Shown here in pieces: positions 1 through 9,900 of a stretch of 64,000 nt of DNA (position 1 is the stretch's first letter; every line of letters starts with the position of its first letter). The translations under genes were made by a program, and so were the position numbers. The notes under the pieces are model-generated. The model was not told where the DNA came from and did no database searches. It was given only the letters and a program-made list of their open reading frames with translations. Origin of the DNA: Lactarius indigo (Eukaryota > Basidiomycota > Agaricomycetes > Russulales > Russulaceae); assembly GCA_025766275.1 (NCBI GenBank), contig JAFKAC010000004.1, forward strand, positions 1,426,001 to 1,490,000, in the 5' to 3' direction.

Positions 1-513
1 TTGAGAACAAAGTTATCCAGTACTTTGAAATTGACTTTTGTGATAGAAGAATAAGCACCCGGGGAGAGGGCATTGATAAATCTTTGAAGAGATTGTTGAG
101 CGACGACAATTTTGTCGACTAAAACGTTGTGAGCGTAGATACAACCAATATTTGAGAAAAAAAAAACGGATTACCGAGGCCGCTGCTGCCTTGCTCCGTG
201 ATCAAATCGAGAAGCGGATACATCCCATTTACTGCGAGAGACAGGTCGTCTCTAGGCTGAGCGGATTCCATGGACTGTACTTCGCTGAGACTATCGGGCT
301 CAGGAGTCGGAGGCTGGTAGGGCTCCGCTGTCACAAAGGTAGCAAATAAATGTCCCAAACAAGTGGCGCGCTGTAGGGGCTCTTACTGTCTACTGGATCT
401 GAAGCTTCTGAAGACTGCAGGTCAGGCACTGCGCTCCGATGCCATTGATAGCAGCCCATCTTACCGTGTGTGTCATTTTCAGTGTCAGACATGGTGGGGT
501 CAGATTCGGTCAT
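1..513 (-). CDS. Giant GTPase-vWA family gene, 5' end of an inverted second copy (partial)
   Basis: This is the 5' end of a second copy of the giant gene at 6961-16284, on the opposite strand and truncated by the left edge. A start at 513 (or in-frame at 492) opens a short acidic exon, a GT-AG intron whose 3' end resembles that of intron 1 in the other copy, and a Pro/Ser/Glu-rich exon. The exon reading GMYPLLDLITEQGSSGL follows; the other copy reads GMYRLLDLITEQGSSGL. After an intron at the same place and phase, the protein continues VDKIVVAQQSLQRFINALSP (other copy VDKIVIAQESLQAFINALSP). The frame is kept although the DNA has diverged clearly, so this looks like a functional paralogue rather than a dead fragment. 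The GTPase, zinc and vWA regions would lie outside the window. The family assignment is firm; the exact first exon is less so. Confidence 0.75.
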
Positions 514-2431
514 CCCTGATGAAGGTTCTCGTGGATAGTACGGTAATTGAAAAAGAACACCGTACTGTTGTCGAAGGAAGAGAGTTGGAGGTGTTGTCGA
601 TGCTATGGGACACGCGTCAACGATATCGCCCACAAAATTTTATCTTAAAGAACTGAGAAGCGCCAGGCAGTGACATTACATTCTCACATTCTGGGCTCAT
701 GATGGGAATGACGCATCCGTCCGGTCTACTTTCACACCTCTCTCTGTCACCCGCAGGCGAGAGGGTGACACCCTCACAGAGAACAGCAACGTTCCAGAAA
801 GACATTCTTATCAGTCCCCCAATTTTCGTGACGTTATGCACCTTTGAGGAATATAGGAAATGAACGGGTACCTGGGAAAAGGTGCTGCGTAGCGTTTGAG
901 AGAAACAGGTGCCGAGTGGGCGTCCACCAATGAGGGTGTTGCTTACGTAGGTATTGAGAGCTCTATCTGCGATATATGATAGGCTGCGTCGGTCGACTCG
1001 GTATATTATTCGGACACAGACGGCCAGTACTATGATAAAAACAGATCAGAACGTGCCAGTGATGGTCGAGCCGCCTCCCTTCGATACTGTACCACAATGT
1101 AACCTATAGACTAGCATGACCCATTATTCGTTTCACCTATACAGTACTCCTCGATTCGACCGACATGTACTCTTGTACAATGACCTGAGAGTCTACTGAA
1201 GAGGAAGAACGGCGCCTGTGCCGGTGAGCGCTACTGAGGGACCATAGAGATTCCATAAAGGGAATAGTGGTAGGCTGACTCAGCAAAACCTGGAGTCACG
1301 AGGATCGGACATATATCTGCGCAGTCGCCAACTCACCGCTGACTCCCATCGATGTCATGTTGAAATTCCGTTTCCCTAACAAATGATTATTATCGCTAGC
1401 CGCGCGTATTCATGCTCGTATTATTCGCAACTGGCTCTTTGCTGTCAAGGTTGGCACCTTTGACAGTAGCTGTTTTTTGCTCGTCAAATCAAGCGTCTAG
1501 TACTCGCCGGAGACGTCAGGTTTCAACGTTTTATTCTGGAGGAAACTAAAATGGGACATCGGCTTGCGCTTGCAGCAGGTCATGTAGGTACCCTCGTCGT
1601 GGCCGCAGTACAAGCTGAGTGGGATATCCCCATGCAGACACATCTAAGCCCAAGCTTAGATGCCTCATTCACGAATCAACGATAAGAACCCTAGAATCAA
1701 TCCCAGAATCTCACGTCGTGTGTTGGTCGCGTGATCTGCGGAGCGCCATTAGCGGAGAGGTATCTGATCGCTTTCTGGGACTGTGGACATATGGCGGCCG
1801 AGACTAAAAATCCAATTAGGGGGATGACCCTACACGCGCATCGCATGCTCTGTGCCCCCTTTCCCCGTCCTGCCTGCTTCCATGAGGACAGAGTTCTGGG
1901 AGCGCAGCAATGCAGGGGGCGCAACAAGCTGCGGGCCTACAGCACTGTTATAGGAGAACGTGTGAGCTCTTCGGAACTTGCCGTTATCGCCGTTATCGCT
2001 CCTCGACCCTTGCCTCGACCAGATCGCTGATGAACATCCTGCTCCTCGCTTCAGTTAGAAAACTCCCGGAATTAGCATGGTGGTGGAGCTTCAGTGCCCG
2101 CCCTTCGGCCTAGGGTGATGTATCGCGAACGTAACTACAAATCTTTGTGAAAGATTCCTTGGCACTTCCGTAAGAACCCAGATATCGCCCCTCTGCCAAT
2201 GACACTCCCACAATAATCGTTACGACTTACTGTGACTGACTTGCTTCACTCGCTTGCGATCGCTTGTGTGATCTTATTAGTATCTCGTTGGGCCAGTCAA
2301 CGCGAGATTTCGGCTCGAAAGATTTCCTTTGACGTTTCTGTTCCTCGACGATCTGACTGACTTCCGCCACTCTGCAGCGGCGTTGCATGACCCTTATATC
2401 ACGCAAAAAAGCCCAAGGTCTAACTCACCCA
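514..2431. other. Intergenic stretch, nothing recognised
   Basis: About 1.9 kb separates the start of the inverted giant-gene copy from the first RBR unit. Only short overlapping open frames without codon continuity or recognisable motifs are seen on either strand. It should hold the promoter of the minus-strand gene, but I see no convincing TATA box or repeat. Confidence 0.5.
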
Positions 2432-2762
2432 TGGTACGTCAACCACGAGGAGTAAAGGATACGTCCAGGTGTCTCAGATATTTGATCAGGGGCTCTCTTC
2501 TCCCCACGCATCCCGTGTATGATCCACAATGTGACAGTGTACAAACTCCTGTGAAACGTCGTGATCCTAAGCAGGCCAGAATCTAGCCGTATCCCTACAT
2601 GACCCCCTAGTTGTGAAGATTCGAGGGGATAACCCAATACCGTAATCCGTGCCGCGAGGCATTGCCAGCGATGTGCGGTGTACCCAGCCTTCCTGTCCCT
2701 TCACGAACAGTTGATGTATTGACCTACGGACGTTCAGTATGGCCACACTAGCGGCCCAGAAC

Positions 2763-2770
2763 TTTATATA
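2763..2770 (+). promoter_or_regulatory. Probable TATA box of RBR copy 1
   Basis: TTTATATA lies about 70 bp upstream of the chosen start at 2841. It is conserved with the following CCTTTATG in the same place before copy 2, which supports it as the core promoter. Confidence 0.5.
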
Positions 2771-2840
2771 CCTTTATGAACAAACTGTGGAGCCAATTCG
2801 TCCTCTTCCCTCAGAATTCCTGCCCTTGTAGTCTGTTACA

Positions 2841-4106
2841 ATGGCATGGACACTCCCCCAGTCCGATATCAGACTTGGTTTTGCCACCCCTCCGGCTACC
2901 TTCACTGCAGCAGAATCGCCACTTTGGGCCTTTCGCCAGCCGTTCAAACCGGGGAAATGGGCGTCGACATCGGTGACTTGTGTGGTGTTTGATATAAATC
3001 GTGTTGACTCACTCGTCATATTCAGGGTGGTCCTTCCTGGTCCCCTCTACGTGATGCGGCTCCTCTCTCGAGCGCCGAATATGCGGCCATGCTGCAGTTC
3101 CAATTCGACGAAGAGGATCGAATGCTTGCTGCGGAGCGCGCCGAACTCGCTGCTGCTGCGCAGAGCGTGTTTGACTGTGGGGTGTGCATGGACACGCTTC
3201 CAGAAGATTCGATTGCGCGCATCGATCCCTGTGGACACTCGTTCTGCAGGGAATGCGTTCGTTCCCTCGTCGTGTCGCAGATTGACTCACGCCGCTTCCC
3301 GGTTTTATGCCCAACGTGCAGCGCGGAGCGGAGAAGCGGCACGGAAGACACCGGAAGTCAGTCTGATCGTACGCGTGCCGCCATGATCCTTGACCGATTT
3401 GATCCATCGCAGAGGTCACGCGAGAGCTTGTACTCGACATAGGAATCACAGAGGAACAATACGAGACGTGGGTTGAAATGGAGATGTCAGAATTCTTCGT
3501 TCTTCAACATTGCCGCAAGTAAGTGACAGAGTTAAGGATTTTGTAGCTAAGCCTCACACTATCTGATAGGTGCACTCACTCGAGCTTCTTCGATCGAGAG
3601 CAGTTGAACGAGGCACGGAACTTGAGGTGCCCCATGACTGACTGTAACTTTGTTTGGTGCAAGGAATGCCAGCAAGAGATCGTCGAGGGTGGGCCAGAGC
3701 ACTCGTGCGATGGATCTTCGGAGATGAAGCATCTTGTCCAACAACAGGGATGGAAGTACTGTCCAAGTAAGTCAATTCCGCCTCCACTTCCTCAGGTCCA
3801 GATGGTAACACGTATGCAGCATGCAAGGTGCCATGCGAGAAGATCAGTGGGTGCAACTTCATGTCTGTAAGTCAAACGGTGTAAACCTCCGGGTTTTTTC
3901 TGTTGCACTGACAGCCTATGGTCAGTGCATCTCCCCCGGGTGCAACACGTGAGTACACATGATCCCTGGGGCGTGTAAACATGGCTCACAGAAGCATATT
4001 TTAAAGGCATTTTTGTTACAAGTGTTGCGAACTGATCGTTAAATCGGCTATACCGGCGGAGGTTGGGCAGGGAAAGGCTCAACATAACGCGAAGTGCCCT
4101 TTGTGA
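2841..4106 (+). CDS. RBR-type E3 ubiquitin ligase, tandem copy 1
   Basis: Spliced protein of about 310 residues. After a variable N-terminus (start MAWTLPQSD) comes a helix (SSAEYAAMLQFQFDEE), then RING1 (CGVCMDTLPEDS...CGHSFCREC...CPTC). An IBR follows (CTH...LRCPMTDCNFVWCKEC...HSC), then a short RING2 (CPTCKVPCEKISGCNFMSC...CNTHFCYKC). RBR ligases take ubiquitin from E2 onto a RING2 cysteine before passing it to substrate; the cysteine of GCNFM sits at that place. The usual GCNHM reads GCNFM here. There is no Ariadne C-terminal domain. Introns are placed by comparison with copy 2; intron 1 (2961-3025) would have a GC donor (GCGTCG) where copy 2 has GTATCA, so expression of copy 1 may be weaker. 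Substrate unknown. The location between two giant GTPase genes suggests a joint role, by inference. Confidence 0.85.
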
Positions 4107-4391
4107 ATTATTGTCAGCCCCGCGAGCGAACCTGCGACTGGAACGCCATTTTCTAGTGTTATTTCTCTCCTAGTCTAGGTTCATCAATCTCTTCCGTATT
4201 CGCGCGCTAAGAATAATATAAGACTGGCTAATAAGCCGTGCGAGAGAAATAAATAAAATAAGGCGTGCTCACACCTCTCGTTCTTTCAGTTGTTTTACCT
4301 TAGATGACATCGGTTCACAATGTTTGCACTAGGACGTGTACGCTACGGGCCAAGCACGGGAAACGACAGATGTGATGCCATCATACGGCAT

Positions 4392-4407
4392 GGGTTAGGG
4401 TTAACCC
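4392..4407. repeat. Telomere-like palindrome GGGTTAGGGTTAACCC
   Basis: Two forward TTAGGG-type units meet the inverse CCC end in a 16-bp head-to-head motif at the 3' boundary of duplication unit 1. The same 16-mer occurs at 6390-6405 at the end of unit 2. Confidence 0.6.
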
Positions 4408-4799
4408 AACTGTGGGAAGGCCGGTAGGTCGAGTCGAACTTATCTACGGTATATCAACCACGAGGAGTGCAGGGTATGTCCAGGTGACACTCAGATATCG
4501 ATCAGAGGACCTCTTCTCCCCGCTGCACTCCAGTGTGTGATTCACGACGTGAGAACGTCCACACTCCCGTGAAACATCGTGGTCCTATGCAGGCCAGAAT
4601 CTCGCCGTATCCTTACATGGTCTCTTAGTTATGAAGACTCAAGGGGATAGCTCAATACTACCGTAATACGTGCCGTGGGGCATTGCCAATGATGTGCGGC
4701 GTACTCGGCTTTCTTGCCTCTTCACGGACAGTTGATGTATCAACTAATTTGACTTGCTGATGTTCATGTTCACTATGTCCACACTAGCGACCCAGAGCC

Positions 4800-4807
4800 T
4801 TTATATA
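4800..4807 (+). promoter_or_regulatory. Probable TATA box of RBR copy 2
   Basis: TTTATATA about 70 bp before the start at 4879, identical in sequence and placement to that of copy 1. Confidence 0.5.
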
Positions 4808-4878
4808 CCTTTATGGACACTGCCAAGCCAATTCGTTCTCTTACCTCCTTGGAATACTTGTCCCTGCAGTCCGATATC

Positions 4879-6149
4879 ATGGCTTTGACACTTCCCCAGT
4901 CCGACACTAAACCTGATTCTGCTGCCCCTCCGGTCACCTTCACAGGAGCACAACCGCCTTTTTGGGCTTTTTTCCAGTGGTCAAACTTGGGGCAATGGGT
5001 ATCAACATTGGTGACTTGCGTGGATCTTGATGTAAATTGTCTTTAAACTGACCCGCCGTATTCAGGGTAGTCCGTTCTGGTCGCTGCTACGTTATGACGC
5101 AGATCCTCTCTCGAGCGCCGAATTTGCAGCCATGTTGCAGCTTCAGTTCGATGAAGAAAATCGAATTCTGGCTGTGGAGCGCGCCGAACTCGCTGCTACT
5201 GCGCAGCGCGTGTTTGACTGCGGAGTGTGCATGGACACGCTTCCAGAAGATTCGATTGCGCGCATCGATCCCTGTGGACACTCGTTCTGCAGGGAATGCG
5301 TTCGTTCCCTCATCGTGTCGCAGATTAACTCACGCCGCTTCCCGATTGTGTGTCCAACGTGCAGCGCGAGGCGGAGAAGCGGCACAGAAGACACCGGAAG
5401 TAAACCTGGTCGTGCATATGCCATCATGACCCTTGACTGATTTGATCCATCGCAGAGGTCACACGAGAGCTTGTACTCGACATAGGAATCACAGAGGAAC
5501 AATACGAGACGTGGATTGAAATGGAGATGTCAGAGTTCATTGTTTTCCAACGTTGCCGCAAGTGAGTGATAGATGTGAAGATTTTTGTAGCGATTCCTTA
5601 CACCATCTGATAGGTGCACCCACTTGAGCTTCTTCGACCGAGAAGGGATGAACGAGGCACAGAACCTGAGGTGCCCCATGACTGACTGTAACTTTGTTTG
5701 GTGTAAGGAATGCCAGCAAGAGATCGTCGAGGGTGGGCCAGAGCACTCGTGCGACGGATCTTCGGAGATGAAGCATCTTGTCCAACAACAGGGGTGGAAG
5801 TACTGTCCAAGTAAGTCAATTCTGGTTTCGCGTCCTTAGGTCCAGCTGATAGCACGTATACAGCATGCAAAGTTCCATGCGAGAAGATCAGTGGGTGCAA
5901 CTTCATGTCTGTAAGTCAAACAGCGTGAACCTCTGGTTTTTTACGTTACACTGACGGTCTGTTGTTAGTGCGTCTCTCCTGGATGCAACACGTGAGTACA
6001 CAGGATCCTTGGAGCGCATAAACCTAGCTCATAAAAGCATGTTTTCAAGGCATTTTTGCTACAAGTGTTGCGAACTGATCGTTAAATCGGCCATCCCGGT
6101 AGAGGTTGGGCAGGGAAAGATTCAACATTACGCGAAGTGCCAATTGTGA
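4879..6149 (+). CDS. RBR-type E3 ubiquitin ligase, tandem copy 2
   Basis: Paralogue of the gene at 2841-4106, about 308 residues after splicing. The start at 4879 (MALTLPQSD) is the one conserved with copy 1; an in-frame ATG at 4813 has no in-frame counterpart there. Domains: N-terminal segment with FWSLLRYDADPLSSAEF, RING1 (CGVCMDTLPEDS to CPTC), a linker (ITEEQYETWIEMEMSEF), IBR (CPMTDCNFVWCKEC) and RING2 with presumed catalytic Cys in GCNFMSC. The protein ends in ...QHYAKCQL. All intron donors here are GT. The coding parts around RING1 and IBR are nearly identical to copy 1, while the N-terminus has drifted. It probably acts as a ubiquitin ligase in the cytosol; substrate unknown. Confidence 0.88.
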
Positions 6150-6389
6150 ATCACTGTTAGCCCCGCTAATGAACTAGCAATTGGGATGCCAATCTCCAGT
6201 GTTATTTTTCTCGTCTGAGTTCATGACACACACTTTTTTGAATCATATTTATTTTCCAGGACAGCCATGAGAAGAGTGTAACTGTTCCGTATTCGTGCGC
6301 TCAGAATAATATAAGACTGGCGAATACGTGTGAGAAAAATAAAATAAAAACAGGTACACCAACACGACGGGACGGTGATGTCATAGTAT

Positions 6390-6405
6390 GGGTTAGGGTT
6401 AACCC
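6390..6405. repeat. Telomere-like palindrome, second copy
   Basis: Exact repeat of the 16-bp GGGTTAGGGTTAACCC motif at 4392-4407, closing duplication unit 2. Confidence 0.6.
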
Positions 6406-6960
6406 GAAAAACTGGTAGCCCTAAGCCCTGAGACAATCAGTGTCTCTTCTTTCGGCCCCAAATCCCAGCCTGTCCGTTGTTGCGTGCACACTGGCAGGTT
6501 ATGTACTATAGGAATGTAGGGGTCCGGAAAATTGGCTACATCCCGCTTCCGGTCGCCTCGTTTTTGTGTTACAGTACTGAGAATTCTTCTTCCCACCACT
6601 CATGCGTAACTTGGTTTCCTATAGCACTCGCTTCGGCGTTCTGTCTCGATCTACGACCTAAAATGTGTGTAGCTGTCTCCGGATCAGATTATTGTACCCC
6701 TGTATGTCCATAGGGTCGTCAACGTGCATCAACCCTTTACCCCTCTGACCTCGAGCCTCAGTACGGTACGGTACGATAGGAAGATATGATTGGCACTCTT
6801 CACTCACCCCGATCGTATTCTCGGCATGCTGCGGTCTTCTAATTTCATTAAATCAGAGTGTCACCATAGAACGGATGCCATCTCTAGGAGCATACAAGAC
6901 CATTTATCTCCCCCCTCCTTTCCTCTGGACATCCACCTTTCAGATATCCATCCTTGAAGA
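6406..6960. other. Spacer before the giant GTPase-vWA gene
   Basis: 555 bp with no coding signal. It presumably carries the promoter of the gene starting at 6961. A pyrimidine-rich tract (CTCCCCCCTCCTTTCCTCT) lies about 50 bp before the start, as is common at fungal transcription starts. Confidence 0.45.
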
Positions 6961-9900
6961 ATGTCAACAACTAGCGGTAGGCTCTCATTACTGCATCTTA
7001 GAAATGTGCATCCACAACTTGCCCGTCGTCAGACGCGCCTAGTACTAGCAAGCACGGAACATCTAGTAAATCTTATCTTTGGAACTGGGGCGCAGTGCCT
7101 GACCTACGCATTACAGACCTGGCTTCAACTTCGGCTTCAGGTTCCAATTCACGGAATGGCTTCCCCGAGGCTTCCCGGGCTGTAAGGCTTTCAGTCTTTC
7201 GAATTTGAGAGTTGTTATGTCCTCACGAGTGCTCCTAGCAAGGCAATAGGGACATATCCGAGTCAATTATCGATGACGACGCTGAATCTGATCGATTTGA
7301 GTCGCTCCCTGCGTCTCCGAACGTCGAAGAGTCTTTCTCCTGGGGATTCAAAGGCAAGTTGGTAGATTGTTCTCTCATTGTCGCGGTGATTCATTGCTTC
7401 CTTGGTTCTTAGAACCCGATCCTCTCCCCGGAGAAGACCTCGACCCGGAACCACCTCGCCCATCCCCACCTTCCTCTCGCTCTCCTTCTCCATCACCTTC
7501 CATCACCTCCGATTCTTTACATGGTGAGGAGCTACTACTGTGCCTTTTCCGATGGGAGACTTATCGTCCCTTCCTTGGTGTTAGCCGCCGCCTCTCAATC
7601 GTCCACAGTCGAGAAGAGCGGAACGGTAGCAACGGAACCAGCCTCCCCACCCGAGGATCCGTCTTGCCCTATCAAAGGGATGTATCGCCTTCTCGACTTG
7701 ATCACGGAACAAGGGAGCAGTGGCCTTGGTAATAACCTCTTCCAAGCAGTTTACAATACACTCACGACATCCGTACAGTTGATAAGATCGTTATCGCCCA
7801 GGAGTCTCTCCAGGCATTCATCAACGCGCTCTCCCCAGGCGCTTATTCTTCTATCACAAGGGTCAACTTCAAGATATTGGACTATTTGTTACTTAAGCCC
7901 ATCGGTGTCTATGGGTCGAGAGAAGAAATTGTGAGGTTCCTTCGTGAAATGGGCGCCATAGATGTCGAAATGTGTGTCAATCCTTCAGTGGATCGCGAAA
8001 AGCTCATGTCGAATCCATAGGGCGCGGCGATTGCTCGTCCCGCAACGTACCTATACAGCTAGGGGAGCCGATCCTCTTCTGAGATCGGGGTTATACATTA
8101 TACGCACATTCACATCTACTGAAGAAGAACAAACATTTGTCTTGTACTGGCCCGAAGATTCAACTTGGGACGACAACGCGGTCTCGACAGTCCAGCGTAA
8201 TAGGGTTACGTTTATGAGGTATGGATCGGTTTCGCGTCACCTTTGTTCCAGAATAACGTGGTACGATTAGATACCTCACCAAATTATGCGATCAACTGGT
8301 TTGCCTGCTTTCGGTCGAACACTCACAAGCGATTGTGTGGGGAGACGAGGTCGACGATATGGACGACGCATCAATCGACTCGGAGAATGATGACTCTGAC
8401 CGACTTTACGACTTTATGGTTGCGAAAACGAACGAACAAGAAGAGAATGTCATCGCTCGCCAAGGATTTACGGTACGGTGTCTCATGACCAATGTCTTCC
8501 CTCCGTGTTGACACAATGATCGCTTGTTGCAAGATGAACTCTTCACGTCTTATCAACCAACGCCCGCCACCCAACATGCACATAGATCCGAGTATCTTAT
8601 CACCCAGGTTACTTTATGGGGAAACAACACAGGGTTTCATGACTGCCGATTTCCGGCCGGCGAGGGCGACAGTCGAGGCGTTTGCTCACGACCACCAGAG
8701 CGCTTCCCAAATTCGTCTCCTTTTGTAAGCGTCTTCCCCAGTTATTATTATCTGAGGTTCTCATTGAGGGAATTACACTCTAGCGAAGATGATGTTGTGT
8801 TGTGTCTCTCTGAGGCCCTCGAAGACAAGGCTTTGAAGACCTTGATGCGCCTGGGCCTGAGTACTCGGTTCCCGGAAGAGTACGAGGCTTGGGAAAGAGG
8901 GAGGGTCGAGATAGAGAAACGTTTTCAGAAAATCCTCTCCCAGCGACAAGCGGAAGTTCACGTAAATCTCGAACAAAATTCCGGAGACATACGGGCTAAG
9001 GTACGAGAATCTGTTATTGGCGAAATTTTGAAGGCTTTTCCGTGAGCATTGTCCATGTATTTGGGCCTGTAAACAAGTCGACTAAACACTTAACATCTTT
9101 CAGAATGCTGGGACGTGATGGCTTCTCTTCGAGATCAAGACCTGCGAACCCAGTCGACTCCAGCGAAACGGCAGGTAAGCTCGATTGCCCCACATTAGGC
9201 GTCATCCTCACCCGAGCCAAAGGCACACTCCAAGACCTATTTTCCATTTATCCGAAAGCGGCGACAACGTTTCGAGGTTTCATACGTGCCGCAAATCTCG
9301 ACAAAGGCATCAAGTCAACAGACTTTCAGGTCAAAAAGGACCGGATGCTAATATTGCACTACCTTCTCGAGAATTACGAGGGTTTGAACGCCAGCCAGAC
9401 CCGCTCCCTGGGCGATGCTGTCCTCGTCGGCAGGGATAAGCAGAAAACGCTGGCGCTCCTCAAAAGTTTCGCGAAGGGTGAAAAGAGCGGCTGGTTTACA
9501 GTGCCCTGGGGGAATAGAAGGTCCCCGCTTTCAAAAGAAGAAGCAATGTGGAGATCCGCCAATAATTATGCCACGACAATCTCTGACTCGCGTTTCCTCA
9601 CACACGTGAAAAATATTCCTGTCAGCGACTTTTTACACGATGCCGCTGTCGAGTGCGAGGAGACCGCATATGATAGCCTCACAACGCAACTCGATTCTCT
9701 GGTGTCTGGGATTAGTCAACAAATCCTTTCAACGCAGAAAGACGAATGTGACAGGCAAGTGCAACGGGAAGTGAAGAGTGAAGAGGAAAAGGAACTCAAG
9801 ATCTCCCGGGCCGAGTTTGTTCGGCAAATAGAAGATCTATGCAGAGAGCGTTCCAGATCGTGAGTTGCCTACTCTCCGCAGGTCGAGTGTTTGCTTCACG

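Larger units (their letters stand above)
2432..4407. repeat. Tandem duplication unit 1 (RBR gene plus flanks)
   Basis: A unit of about 2 kb containing promoter, RBR gene and 3' flank recurs at 4452-6405. Matching landmarks are the upstream ATCAACCACGAGGAG-type block, the TTTATATACCTTTATG TATA region, the whole gene with all introns, an AATAATATAAGACTGGC block downstream, and a terminal GGGTTAGGGTTAACCC palindrome. Divergence is moderate and highest in introns and flanks, so the duplication is not recent. Confidence 0.85.
4452..6405. repeat. Tandem duplication unit 2 (RBR gene plus flanks)
   Basis: Second copy of the roughly 2-kb unit at 2432-4407, in direct orientation and almost adjacent. 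It contains promoter, complete gene and the terminal telomere-like palindrome. Conserved frames in both units show that both remained under coding constraint. Confidence 0.85.
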
